This document shows, piece after piece, positions 45,064 through 53,374 of a stretch of DNA of 57,632 nucleotides. The notes under the pieces are model-generated. The model was not told the origin of the DNA. It made no database searches and saw only the letters and a list, made by a program, of their open reading frames with translations. Made by a program: the position numbers and the translations under genes. The first letter of the stretch is position 1; the number at the start of each line of letters is the position of its first letter. The DNA comes from RGIG3135 sp964477115 (GTDB lineage: Bacteria > Actinomycetota > Coriobacteriia > Coriobacteriales > Eggerthellaceae): contig CAYZCY010000005.1 in NCBI GenBank assembly GCA_964477115.1, forward strand, positions 1 through 57,632, written 5' to 3'.

Positions 45064-45163
45064 NNNNNNNNNNNNNNNNNNNNNNNNNNNNNNNNNNNNN
45101 NNNNNNNNNNNNNNNNNNNNNNNNNNNNNNNNNNNNNNNNNNNNNNNNNNNNNNNNNNNNNNN
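45064..45163. other. Assembly gap (100 N)
   Basis: Exactly 100 undetermined bases, the usual placeholder for a gap of unknown size. Frames that cross it are meaningless. Confidence 0.99.
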
Positions 45164-45192
45164 GGACTTCGGCCGCAGCTTGATCGCCGTGT

Positions 45193-46122
45193 CTAGTCGC
45201 CGAGGTAGGCGGTGACGGTGGGGTTGGCCTTGATGCCAGCTTGAAGCTCAGCGATGAAGGCGCTGAGCAGCGCGCTTGGTTTTCGTTCGTTGTGCATGAT
45301 GTAGCCGACCTGCATCTTTGCCTCGGATTCGAGGGGGATGGATGCAATGCCCGCGTGCATTTCGGCAGAAAGAACGCCGGTGGACAGCGTGTAGCCGTTG
45401 TGGTTGGTGAGCAGGTTGGTGAGCGTTCCTCGGTCGGAGATGCGAATGTTCTTCCGGTGGCTGAGGTGGCTCAAGGGCTCTTCGGAATAGTAGAAGGAGT
45501 TAGTGGTTCCCTGCTCGAAGGAATAGCGCGGATAGGGCTCAAGGTCGCTCACCTTGAGGATCTTGCTCTGCGCGAGGGGGTGGTGCTCTCCGACGAACAC
45601 GTGGACCTCGGCTTCGAACAGCGGGTAGTAGCTGAGGTTTGCATCAGCGAATGCCTTGCTCAGCACTCGACGATTGAATTCATCGGTGTAGAGAATACCC
45701 ATTTCACTGCGGAAGGTGCGGACGTCTTCGATGATTTCACCTGTGCTGCATTCGCGTAGGATGAAGTCGTATTCGTCACCGGCAAACTTATCGGCGACCT
45801 CCATGAAGGCCTGAACGCTGAACGCATAGTGCTGAGTGGATACGGCCAGCCGCGCGTGATTGGTGCCCGCTCCCGCATAGCGGTCTTCGAGCATATCGGC
45901 CTGCTCGATAACCTGCCGTGCGTAGCCGAGCAGCTCGGTGCCGTCGTTGGTCAAGGTAACGCCGCGGTTGCTGCGCGTGAAAATGGTGATGCCGAGCTCC
46001 TGCTCTAGCTCCTTGATAGCGGTGGAGAGGTTTGACTGCGAGGCGTAGAGGTTCTGCGCGGCAGCGTTGATGGAGCCGTATTCGGCGATGGCTATGAGAT
46101 AGCGAAGCTGTTGCAGGGTCAT
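45193..46122 (-). CDS. LysR-family transcriptional regulator
   Basis: The 309-residue product has the N-terminal winged helix (LQQLRYLIAIAEYGSINAAAQNLYASQSNLSTAI, the classic LysR helix-turn-helix) and a substrate-binding domain. The ATGA overlap with the pyridoxal-kinase stop shows translational coupling, so this regulator may control vitamin B6 salvage. This differs from the usual divergent placing of LysR genes. The ligand is not known. Confidence 0.93.
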   Translation of the reverse strand: MTLQQLRYLIAIAEYGSINAAAQNLYASQSNLSTAIKELEQELGITIFTRSNRGVTLTNDGTELLGYARQVIEQADMLEDRYAGAGTNHARLAVSTQHYAFSVQAFMEVADKFAGDEYDFILRECSTGEIIEDVRTFRSEMGILYTDEFNRRVLSKAFADANLSYYPLFEAEVHVFVGEHHPLAQSKILKVSDLEPYPRYSFEQGTTNSFYYSEEPLSHLSHRKNIRISDRGTLTNLLTNHNGYTLSTGVLSAEMHAGIASIPLESEAKMQVGYIMHNERKPSALLSAFIAELQAGIKANPTVTAYLGD

Positions 46123-47021
46123 GCCTGCTCCTGGGGCAGAAGGGCGCTTACCTTCCCCAGCAAAAGCTCAAAGCTGACGCCGCGTTCCTGGAAGTGCGGT
46201 TGCTTAGCTGAGACGATCATGGCGTCGTGCACGAAGTCCCCGGCAAAGCGCACGGCTTCCTCAAGCGTGCGACCGGCCATGACGGCGGCAAGCAGACAGG
46301 ATGCGTACACGTCACCTGTGCCATGGAGCATGAAGGGAAGGTAGGCGTTGTTGACTTCGACGGTTTCCATGTTGCGCCCGCCGACGAAGTTGCGCACGAC
46401 GCTTTCGCTTTCGCGCTGGATGCCCTTGAGGATAACGTGCTTCGCGCCCTTTTCTGCAAGGGCGGCTACGATGCGGCGGGCCTCATCGTCGGAGATGCTG
46501 GTGCCCTGCCACTGCTCGTCAAGGATGATGGCTGCTTCGGTCAGGTTGGGCGTGAGGATGTCGGCTTCGCAGGCGAGTTCGGCCATGGCCCGGCAGAGCT
46601 CGGGTGTGTAAGTGGGGTAGACCTTGCCGTGGTCGGCCATGACGGGGTCTACCACGCGAAGCGCTTGCGGGTAGCTAGCGTAGAGGCTGCGGATGACCTC
46701 GACCTGTTCGGGAGCTCCGAGGAATCCGGAGTAGATGGCATCGATCTCAACGTCGATGCCGCGCCAGGCGGCGAGGTAGTCCTCCAGGATGTCGGTTGTG
46801 TCGTGCATGTACCAACCGGGGAATGCCGTGTGAGAGGAGAAGAGGCCCGTGGGAACGGGGCAGACGTCGCAGCCAGCGGAGGAGAGGACGGGAATGGCAA
46901 CGCCGAGTGAGCATTTTCCGTATCCGCACAGATCATGCACGGCGGCTATGCGGGGGATGTAGTCTCCGCGGCGTTCGTACAGGATGGGTGAATCTTGGCG
47001 TGGATTTTGCGTGGTGCACAT
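46119..47021 (-). CDS. pdxY: Pyridoxal/pyridoxamine kinase
   Basis: The 300-residue product has the PdxY/PdxK features: IAAVHDLCGYGKCSLGVAIPVLSSAG, YSGFLGAPEQVEVI, VDPVMADHGKVY, TPNLTEAAIIL and the anion-hole GTGD followed by VYASCLLAAVMAG. It phosphorylates B6 vitamers to make PLP. The start is set at ATG 47021 (MCTTQNPR) because AAGGAG is 8 nt away; an ATG two codons earlier (47027) lies too close. The gene is co-transcribed with the LysR gene. Confidence 0.9.
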   Translation of the reverse strand: MCTTQNPRQDSPILYERRGDYIPRIAAVHDLCGYGKCSLGVAIPVLSSAGCDVCPVPTGLFSSHTAFPGWYMHDTTDILEDYLAAWRGIDVEIDAIYSGFLGAPEQVEVIRSLYASYPQALRVVDPVMADHGKVYPTYTPELCRAMAELACEADILTPNLTEAAIILDEQWQGTSISDDEARRIVAALAEKGAKHVILKGIQRESESVVRNFVGGRNMETVEVNNAYLPFMLHGTGDVYASCLLAAVMAGRTLEEAVRFAGDFVHDAMIVSAKQPHFQERGVSFELLLGKVSALLPQEQA

Positions 47022-47041
47022 AGGCATTGCTCCTTAGGGTT

Positions 47042-47248
47042 TTAGTTGCCTTCCTCTTCCTCTTCCTCGTCATCATCATCGAAGAGAGACCAATCATCGG
47101 GACCCTTTTCGCGATGCTTGAACTGCTTGCGTGTGCGGCGCTCCATAACAACGCACACGATAAGGCCAATGACGAGGCAGGCGCCGATCAAGCAGCCAAT
47201 GCCGGGCATGGTCTCGAACAGGAAGTGGTAGATCTCCATGATGTCCAT
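47042..47248 (-). CDS. Small single-pass membrane protein with acidic tail
   Basis: The 68-residue protein has one membrane helix (about 15-35, IGCLIGACLVIGLIVCVV), a basic stretch (MERRTRKQFKHREK) and an Asp/Glu-only end (DDDDEEEEEEGN). It sits 20 nt before the pyridoxal-kinase start and may be part of the same operon. No family is recognised. Confidence 0.65.
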   Translation of the reverse strand: MDIMEIYHFLFETMPGIGCLIGACLVIGLIVCVVMERRTRKQFKHREKGPDDWSLFDDDDEEEEEEGN

Positions 47249-47351
47249 TGGAAAACCTCATTCTAAGGCCGATTTGTTAGCCCGACGTTTCTGCACAGCT
47301 TTCGCAAGCTTTGCGCACAGATCGCGCACATTCGGGCGTGTTTCACAAAGG

Positions 47352-47396
47352 GAAGTATACTATGCAAGATCAAACTCCAAGAGTGAGGTATACTTC
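47352..47396. repeat. 9-bp inverted repeat in the serS leader
   Basis: GAAGTATAC (47352-47360) and GTATACTTC (47388-47396) are perfect complements 27 bp apart, and each contains TATACT. They could be an operator, a hairpin or paired -10 boxes. No T-box element (AGGGTGGNACCGCG) is present in the 245 bp before serS. Confidence 0.55.
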
Positions 47397-47493
47397 AAAG
47401 TTGCGTCTGGAGCCAAAGCCGGGCGTGGAAAACCGATAATAGCCAGGTGCGCGATCAGCTGCGCATCTCGGTTGGATGCAAGGAGAGCAAGCA

Positions 47494-48789
47494 ATGCTAG
47501 ACATCAAGTTCGTTCGCGAAAACCAGGAATTCGTCGCCGAGGCCATGGCAAACCGTAACGCCTCTTGGGATTCCGCGCGTTTCTCCGAGCTTGAAGAGTC
47601 ACGTCGCGAGGCCATCCAGGCAGAGGAGGCTCTGCAGGCTGAGCGCAATGCGCTTTCCAAGAAGGTCGGCGAACTCATGAAGGCCGGCCAGCGCGAAGAG
47701 GCCGAAGAGGTCAAGGCTCGCGTTGCTGCCATCAAGGCAGAGCTCGAGGGTCTTTCCGCCCGCCGCGCAGAGCTTGATGGCGACCTCAACTACATGCTCA
47801 TGCGCGTACCCAACCTGCCCTCCGACACCACGCCGGTTGGCAAGGACGAAGACGACAACCCTGAGGTTCGCCGCTGGGGAATCCCGCGTGATTTCGCCGC
47901 TGAGGGCTTCGAGCCCAAGGCCCACTGGGATCTCGGTCCCGAGCTCGGCATCATGGACTTCGAGCGCGGCGTGAAGCTTGCCAAGAGCCGCTTCTACCTG
48001 CTCGGCGGTCTGGGTGCTCGCCTCGAGCGCGCCCTCATCAACTTCATGGCCGACACTCACGCCAGCCGCGGCTATAAGGAATGGTGGTGCCCGGCGCTCG
48101 CCAGCGCTGAGACCCTGACCGGTACCGCTCAGCTTCCGAAGTTCGAGGAAGACCTCTTCAAGACCACCGACGGTCTTTATCTCATCCCCACGGCTGAGGT
48201 TCAGCTCACCAACATCCATGCCGGCGAGGTTCTTGACGCCGACAAGCTGCCGCTCAAGTACTGCGCCTTCACCCCCTGCTTCCGTTCCGAGGCGGGTGCT
48301 GCAGGTCGCGATACGCGCGGAATCATCCGCGTGCATCAGTTCTCCAAGGTCGAGATGGTGAAGTACGCCAAGCCCGAGGAGAGCTTCGATGATCTTGAGG
48401 CCATGGTTGCTGACGCCGAGAACATTCTGCAACTGCTCGGCCTGCCCTATCGTGTGATCACCCTGTGCACGGGCGACATGGGCTTTTCTGCCGCCAAGAC
48501 CTACGACCTCGAGGTTTGGCTGCCCTGCTACAGCGACTACAAGGAGATTTCCTCCTGCTCTTGCTGCACCGACTTCCAGGCACGTCGCGCCAACATCAAG
48601 TACCGCGACCCCGAGAACTTCAAGGGCACCCGTTTCGTTCATACCCTGAACGGTTCGGGTCTTGCCGTCGGCCGCACTATGGCAGCTGTCGTGGAGAACT
48701 ATCAGCAGCCTGATGGCACCATCCGCGTGCCCGACGTGCTGGTTCCCTACATGGGCGGCGTGACCGTAATCGGCCCCGAGGAGTTCTAG
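47494..48789 (+). CDS. serS: Seryl-tRNA synthetase
   Basis: The 431-residue product has the N-terminal coiled coil (about 30-105), class II motif 2 (FRSEAGAAGRDTRGI RVHQF) and motif 3 (NGSGLAVGRTMAAVVENYQ). It starts at MLDIKFVREN with AGGAG 9 nt upstream; the earlier in-frame ATG at 47476 is not used by the family. It charges tRNA-Ser and tRNA-Sec. Confidence 0.98.
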   Translation: MLDIKFVRENQEFVAEAMANRNASWDSARFSELEESRREAIQAEEALQAERNALSKKVGELMKAGQREEAEEVKARVAAIKAELEGLSARRAELDGDLNYMLMRVPNLPSDTTPVGKDEDDNPEVRRWGIPRDFAAEGFEPKAHWDLGPELGIMDFERGVKLAKSRFYLLGGLGARLERALINFMADTHASRGYKEWWCPALASAETLTGTAQLPKFEEDLFKTTDGLYLIPTAEVQLTNIHAGEVLDADKLPLKYCAFTPCFRSEAGAAGRDTRGIIRVHQFSKVEMVKYAKPEESFDDLEAMVADAENILQLLGLPYRVITLCTGDMGFSAAKTYDLEVWLPCYSDYKEISSCSCCTDFQARRANIKYRDPENFKGTRFVHTLNGSGLAVGRTMAAVVENYQQPDGTIRVPDVLVPYMGGVTVIGPEEF

Positions 48790-48801
48790 GCCAAGTCCTC
48801 G

Positions 48802-49851
48802 ATGCCGGAGTTTCGCGTCATAAAGGGCGGAGCTGATTCCAAGTCGCGTCGTAAGAGCGTGGCGGGCAGCAAACGCGTAACCGAAGAGCAAAAGAAGGCG
48901 GCAAACGCCGCCTGGAGCCCAGATGCTTCGGCGTCGGGCTCTGTTTTTGCGCATGAAGACGATCCTCTGGCGAATGGTGCCGACCCCGTTGCGGGCGACG
49001 TGTCAGCTGCACAAGGTGAGCACCCCGCCAAAGAGACATCCGCGACTGCAGGATCAACCCGCAGGCGCCGAGTGGCTTCTGGCAAGAGCCCGGCAGCTAA
49101 GGCCCTGACGGCTTTTGCGATTGCCGCCTGCGCCCTGCTCGTTGTGCTGCTGTGCTCCTTCGCGGCTTATCGATGGCTGTATGGAAATGACGGTCAGGAT
49201 ATTCAGGGGTCCTGGTATGTCAACGAAAGCACGGCCACCATGAGCTTCACTGAAAGCGAGATCATTCTCAACGACGAGGTCTCCTACGGCTACGCCCTCA
49301 ATGGCGCCGACAAAACCATCAGCTTCAGCTTCAGCGATCTGACGGGATCGGGGAGCTACCGTTTCTCTCTCGATCGCAACACTCTCGCCATCTTCGACGG
49401 AGATGCTTCGGCCTTTGATACGCTTAAAGCCGATTTCACCTGGTTTTTAGGCGCGCTTGTGTGCGCGATGAAGGGCGAGGACCCCTCTCCTGTGCCAGCT
49501 GATGCCGAAAGCGTCACGCTTCTGACGCGCGTGGTGGAAGAGCCGGCGACTGACAACCTTGATCCTGCGGGGACAGAGGCTGAGCTTGCCGATGCCGATG
49601 CCGATGCTTCGGCACAGGATGATGCCGCCGCAGACGTCGATGTTGCTGGGGACGATTCGGGCGATCAGTCAACGGAGGGCGCAGATAACGCGGAAGGTTC
49701 GCAAGCTGATGCCGCTGTTGGTGGCACCGCTTCAAAAGACACGGCCGACAACGGCGCCTCGGGTGGCGCGGACGCGGCGGGGGAGAGTCCTGCCAGCGGA
49801 GGTTCTGGCTCTGACTTAAGCTTTGGCGGCGCTGTGAGCGATCATGTCTGA
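48802..49851 (+). CDS. Membrane-anchored protein with beta-like extracellular domain
   Basis: The 349-residue product has a basic cytoplasmic part (1-100), a membrane helix (101-124) and an outer region. Residues about 135-230 (IQGSWYVNESTATMSFTESEIILNDE described here by its beginning IQGSWYV) read like a small lipocalin/OB-type beta domain. The last 110 residues are Asp/Ala/Gly/Ser low-complexity sequence. The ATG has no strong ribosome site, 12 nt after serS. The stop overlaps the next gene by 8 nt. No function is known. Confidence 0.75.
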   Translation: MPEFRVIKGGADSKSRRKSVAGSKRVTEEQKKAANAAWSPDASASGSVFAHEDDPLANGADPVAGDVSAAQGEHPAKETSATAGSTRRRRVASGKSPAAKALTAFAIAACALLVVLLCSFAAYRWLYGNDGQDIQGSWYVNESTATMSFTESEIILNDEVSYGYALNGADKTISFSFSDLTGSGSYRFSLDRNTLAIFDGDASAFDTLKADFTWFLGALVCAMKGEDPSPVPADAESVTLLTRVVEEPATDNLDPAGTEAELADADADASAQDDAAADVDVAGDDSGDQSTEGADNAEGSQADAAVGGTASKDTADNGASGGADAAGESPASGGSGSDLSFGGAVSDHV

Positions 49852-50281
49852 CGCTCTTGTCCTCGAGCGCGTTGCCGTCAGGCCCGGTCGACTTTCTGCC
49901 GTTGTGCGCGTAGCCCCATGGTGCCCGCGCCTGACAGACGAGACAATCGTCTCCTATGTACTTGCCGAGCATCCTGCACTGCCGCATCACGTGTGCCTCA
50001 ACGACGAGGGCCCTACCTTCGGAGCGGTATTGGCGCATACCTCGATCGCTCACCTCTTTGAGCATATGATCATTGACGAGCAGGTGGCGGATCCGAGGAC
50101 CCCTCGTGACGTCGCTCTGGTCGGAACGACCGAATGGACGGATGAGAGCGCTGGGATTGCGCGCATTGAAGTAAACTTCTCGGATGATCTTGTGGCGTTG
50201 CGGGCGCTTCGCACCGCCCTGGCTTTTCTGAATAAAGGACTGGAGGGCCATCGATATGAGTACGGCGCATCTCACCTTTGA
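49844..50281 (+). CDS. HxxEH mini-protein resembling the N-domain of cyanophycin synthetase
   Basis: The 145-residue product contains HTSIAHLFEHMIIDEQ, then ALVGTTEW and a beta-strand/helix end (IARIEVNFSDDLVALRALRTALAFLNKGLEG). This order resembles the N-terminal domain of cyanophycin synthetase-like ligases (HxxEH, then Thr-rich strand), but the ATP-grasp and Mur-ligase parts are absent. HxxEH is also the M16 zinc motif. It overlaps the preceding gene by 8 nt and the aminotransferase by 26 nt, so translation is coupled. The true function is not known. Confidence 0.7.
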   Translation: MSDALVLERVAVRPGRLSAVVRVAPWCPRLTDETIVSYVLAEHPALPHHVCLNDEGPTFGAVLAHTSIAHLFEHMIIDEQVADPRTPRDVALVGTTEWTDESAGIARIEVNFSDDLVALRALRTALAFLNKGLEGHRYEYGASHL

Positions 50282-51524
50282 CACAGCTGACGAGCGCGTT
50301 GCCGACCGCGTGCGCAAAATGCGCTCGAGTGCGGTGCGCGATCTTTTCGCGGCTGCTGTTCGTCCGGATATCATCTCCCTTTCAGGCGGTATGCCCGACG
50401 TTTCCCTGCTGCCCGCCTCGGCGGTCAAGAAGGCAACGCGTGCGGCCTTAGAAGATCAGCGCGCCACGGCGCTGCAGTACGGCGGTACCGCGGGGCGTGT
50501 GGAAACCCGCCAGGTTTTCTGCGATGTCATGCGTGACATCGGCGTGCGCTGCAAGCCCGATGAGGTCATGATCACCTCGGGCGCCCAGCAGGCACTCGAC
50601 CTCATCGCGCGTACCTTTATTAACCCCGGTGACATCATCTTGGCCGAGGGTCCCACCTACCTTGGAGCCCTGCAGGCCTTTTCGGCTTACGAACCCGATG
50701 TGCGTTGCATCGACCTTGACGAAGAGGGCATTCGCACCGACCTTCTGGAGGAAGAGTTGCAGCGCATCGGCAAGGGTAACCCTCGCCTAAAGTTCTGCTA
50801 CGTCATCCCGAACTTCCAAAACCCCGCCGGCATCACCATGTCCTCCGCCCGTCGCCATCGTCTGCTCGAGTTGGCCGATGAATACAACTTCATGGTGATC
50901 GAGGATGACCCTTACGGTCGCCTGCGTTATGACGGCGGTCACATGATTCCGCTCAAAGCCCTCGATGATCGCGTGGTGTATCTGGGAACGGTTTCGAAGA
51001 TGTTCGCCCCCGGTTTGCGCACGGGTTGGATTGCCGCCCCCCGCGACGTGCTGTCCAAGATCAACCTGGTGAAGCAGGGCGGTGACCTGTGCGGATCAAC
51101 CTTCGATCAGGTGGTGGTCGAGCACTACTTCACCGACACCCCTTGGCAGCGCACCCTGCAGAAGTTCATCAAGACCTACGGCACGCGTCGCGACGCTATG
51201 CTGGCCGCGCTCGAGGAGTACTTCCCGCCTGAGGCCACGTGGACCAAGCCCGAGGGTGGATTCTTCGTGTGGGTGACGCTTCCCGAATATGTCGATACCG
51301 GTTCCATGCTCGGAGCTGCGCTCGACGCCGGCGTTACCTTCTGCCCCGGCGACAGCTTCTTTCCCGACGGGAAGACGGGCAAGAACTGCCTGCGCATCAA
51401 TTTCAGCTACGAGTCTCCCGAAAACATCGCCGAGGCCATCCGCCGTCTGGCAGTTGTCATCGAGGAGCGCCTTGAGCTGTATCGCGTGTTCCTCGAAGCC
51501 GGCGCGCTTAAGAGCTCGCTGTAA
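50256..51524 (+). CDS. PLP-dependent aminotransferase, fold type I (2-aminoadipate/MocR-like, no HTH)
   Basis: The 422-residue product has ISLSGGMPDVSLLP, QYGGTAGRVETRQ, ITSGAQQALDLIARTF, FQNPAGITMS, IEDDPYGRLRYDG and the Schiff-base Lys in YLGTVSKMFAPGLRTGW. It resembles LysN-type and aromatic aminotransferases of this class; the amino donor cannot be told. GGAGGG precedes the ATG, inside the end of the previous gene. A Ddl-like ligase follows after 100 nt. Confidence 0.93.
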   Translation: MSTAHLTFDTADERVADRVRKMRSSAVRDLFAAAVRPDIISLSGGMPDVSLLPASAVKKATRAALEDQRATALQYGGTAGRVETRQVFCDVMRDIGVRCKPDEVMITSGAQQALDLIARTFINPGDIILAEGPTYLGALQAFSAYEPDVRCIDLDEEGIRTDLLEEELQRIGKGNPRLKFCYVIPNFQNPAGITMSSARRHRLLELADEYNFMVIEDDPYGRLRYDGGHMIPLKALDDRVVYLGTVSKMFAPGLRTGWIAAPRDVLSKINLVKQGGDLCGSTFDQVVVEHYFTDTPWQRTLQKFIKTYGTRRDAMLAALEEYFPPEATWTKPEGGFFVWVTLPEYVDTGSMLGAALDAGVTFCPGDSFFPDGKTGKNCLRINFSYESPENIAEAIRRLAVVIEERLELYRVFLEAGALKSSL

Positions 51525-51625
51525 GGAGGCGGCGAGCAGCTGGGAAAGCGCCCTGAGAAGGGTTCGAAAAGAAGTCAAGTCACCTGGACTTAAGGGTTTA
51601 CAGGTTTTCGGATAGGAGAAACAGG

Positions 51626-52612
51626 ATGAAGGTTGCGGTTTTGATGGGTGGAAGCTCGTACGAGCGCGAAGCCTCCCTTGCCAGCGGAAAGCAGGTCTGC
51701 CTTGCTCTTGAGGAGGCGGGTCATCGCGTAGTGCCGCTTGATACCAACAAGGACCTCGTTCCCACGCTGCGCAGCGAGCGCCCCGACGTGGTTTACATTG
51801 CCCTCCACGGCAAGCACGGCGAAGACGGCACCATCCAGAGCCTTCTCGAGTTCGTGGGCATCCCTTACGTGGGATCACCCGCTAGCGTGTGCCAGCGTAC
51901 CTGGAACAAGGACGCCATGCACTCCTCCCTCGCCAAGTATCGACTGCTCACGGGCGAGGAGCCCGTCGCCTCCTGGCCGCAGGGCATCTACGTAGCCCGC
52001 GATGCTTTCAAGCTTATGGGAGCCGCCTCTGCGCTCGACCTCATCGAGGATCGCATCATCGGCGGATACCCCGTCTGCGTGAAACCCGCTCATGGTGGAT
52101 CCGCAATCGGAGTGCATCGAGTTGACAAGGCTGAAGACGTAGGCGAGGCCATCCTGGATGCACTCTCCTATGACGAAGCCGTGGTTGTCGAGCAGTGGGT
52201 CGAGGGCGTCGAGCTTTCGGTTTCCATCCTGGGCACTGGCTGGGACGCCTATGCGCTTCCGCCGGTTGAGATTGTGGCGAAGGGCCGCCCCTTCTTCGAC
52301 GCCGAGGCTCGTCAGGAGCTGTATTCCGTAACCTACCATACGCCCGTGCGCTTATCTTCCCTTTCTCCTGATGAGGCGACGGCTCAGGCCATGCGCGCGG
52401 AAATCGAGCGTGCCGCGCTTGAGGTGTACCGTGCCTACGACATTCGCGACCTCGGTCGCGTCGATATGATCTGGGACGGTGGCCAGGCTCGCGTGTTCGA
52501 GGTGGACGCATCTCCGGGTATGGGCGAGCATTCGCTGTTCCCGGCAGCATGCAAGGCGGCCGGTCTGTCGCTTCCTTCGGTCCTCGACAGCTTGGTTAGG
52601 CAGTACGAGTAG
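51626..52612 (+). CDS. ddl: D-alanine--D-alanine ligase family protein
   Basis: The 328-residue ATP-grasp protein starts VLMGGSSYEREASLASGKQV, the Ddl signature, and has ALHGKHGEDGTIQSLLE, VKPAHGGSAIGVHRV and GRVDMIWDGG. The C-terminal motif reads FEVDASPGMGEHS; most Ddl have ExNTxPG, so the Mg-binding Asn is replaced by Asp. It probably makes D-Ala-D-Ala for peptidoglycan, but altered specificity or a second paralogue is possible. Ribosome site AGGAGAAACAGG precedes the ATG. Confidence 0.87.
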   Translation: MKVAVLMGGSSYEREASLASGKQVCLALEEAGHRVVPLDTNKDLVPTLRSERPDVVYIALHGKHGEDGTIQSLLEFVGIPYVGSPASVCQRTWNKDAMHSSLAKYRLLTGEEPVASWPQGIYVARDAFKLMGAASALDLIEDRIIGGYPVCVKPAHGGSAIGVHRVDKAEDVGEAILDALSYDEAVVVEQWVEGVELSVSILGTGWDAYALPPVEIVAKGRPFFDAEARQELYSVTYHTPVRLSSLSPDEATAQAMRAEIERAALEVYRAYDIRDLGRVDMIWDGGQARVFEVDASPGMGEHSLFPAACKAAGLSLPSVLDSLVRQYE

Positions 52613-52733
52613 TAGAACAGGACGCAGGCGCAACAGGCCAGCGACTCGAGGCCGTCTCGTCAAAGCGTCTACCAGGTGTTGACGAAAACGTGGAGCCGTC
52701 AAGCGCTTCTTCGGACTCACCTTCGCTCTGCCC

Positions 52734-52739
52734 TATAAT
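52734..52739 (+). promoter_or_regulatory. -10 box before the YtxH-like gene
   Basis: Perfect TATAAT, 55 bp before the ATG. Only a weak -35 (TTCGGA, spacer 18 bp) is seen. The ddl gene ends 120 bp earlier without a clear terminator. Confidence 0.5.
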
Positions 52740-52794
52740 GGCAGCAAAAAGAAGCTCGCGACGAGCGCAGACTAGACGAACAGAGGAGGCATCA

Positions 52795-53289
52795 ATGGCC
52801 AACCGAATTGGAACATTTATTATCGGCGGTCTTGTGGGCGCTGTGACAGCGCTGCTGTATGCGCCGCGTAAGGGTGAGGAAACCCGCAACATGGTTGCCG
52901 AAAAGGCAAACGAGGTTTGGGGAGAGGCTCAGGTTTGGGGCACCCAAACTGCTCAGAGCGCGCAGCAGGCGTACCAGCAGGCTGCGGTTCGCGGCCAAGA
53001 GCTTGTCTCTGATGTCGCCGTCAAGGGCCAGCAGGTGGTTGACGTGGCGTCCGAGCGCGTGCAGGCGGTTGCCGGAGGCGTCAAGCCCTCCTTCGTCGAG
53101 AAGAACGATGAGCTGCGCGACAAGATCGAAGCAGCCCGTCAGCGCATTGCCGCTCAGGTAGCCAAGAACGCCGAGGAGGCCGCAGCTGCCGCCGCTGCCA
53201 CTATTGAGGCTTCTGCTGAGACTGCCGAGGAAGTTGCCTGCGAGGTAGCTGAAGCGGCCGCAGAGGCCGCTGCGGACGAACAGCAGTAG
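52795..53289 (+). CDS. YtxH-domain protein
   Basis: The 164-residue product starts with a single membrane helix and the YtxH signature (FIIGGLVGAVTALLYAPRKGEETR), followed by a long amphipathic Ala/Glu/Gln-rich helix (about 30-164) like LEA or apolipoprotein-type proteins. Such proteins are linked to general stress in Gram-positives, with unknown mechanism. GAGGAGG precedes the ATG; longer frames upstream cover the promoter and are not used. Confidence 0.85.
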   Translation: MANRIGTFIIGGLVGAVTALLYAPRKGEETRNMVAEKANEVWGEAQVWGTQTAQSAQQAYQQAAVRGQELVSDVAVKGQQVVDVASERVQAVAGGVKPSFVEKNDELRDKIEAARQRIAAQVAKNAEEAAAAAAATIEASAETAEEVACEVAEAAAEAAADEQQ

Positions 53290-53315
53290 TGACTGCTTGT
53301 TAGGCATATTGCTTC

Positions 53316-53352
53316 GATCGGGTTGCGAGTAGCTTGCGACCCGATCTTTTTT
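53316..53352 (+). terminator. Terminator after the YtxH-like gene
   Basis: GATCGGGT and ACCCGATC form the outer stem with a partly paired inner part, then TTTTTT. Confidence 0.9.
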
Positions 53353-53374
53353 GTCGTTTGAGTTTGGAGGAGCT

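Noticed and set aside
44940..45347. Frames running across the N block
   Set aside because: They include undetermined bases and overlap tRNA-Gly.
47249..47493. T-box riboswitch before serS
   Set aside because: No AGGGTGGNACCGCG motif or specifier stem was found.
47599..48954. 451-codon minus-strand frame opposite serS
   Set aside because: Antisense shadow; serS is certain on the other strand.
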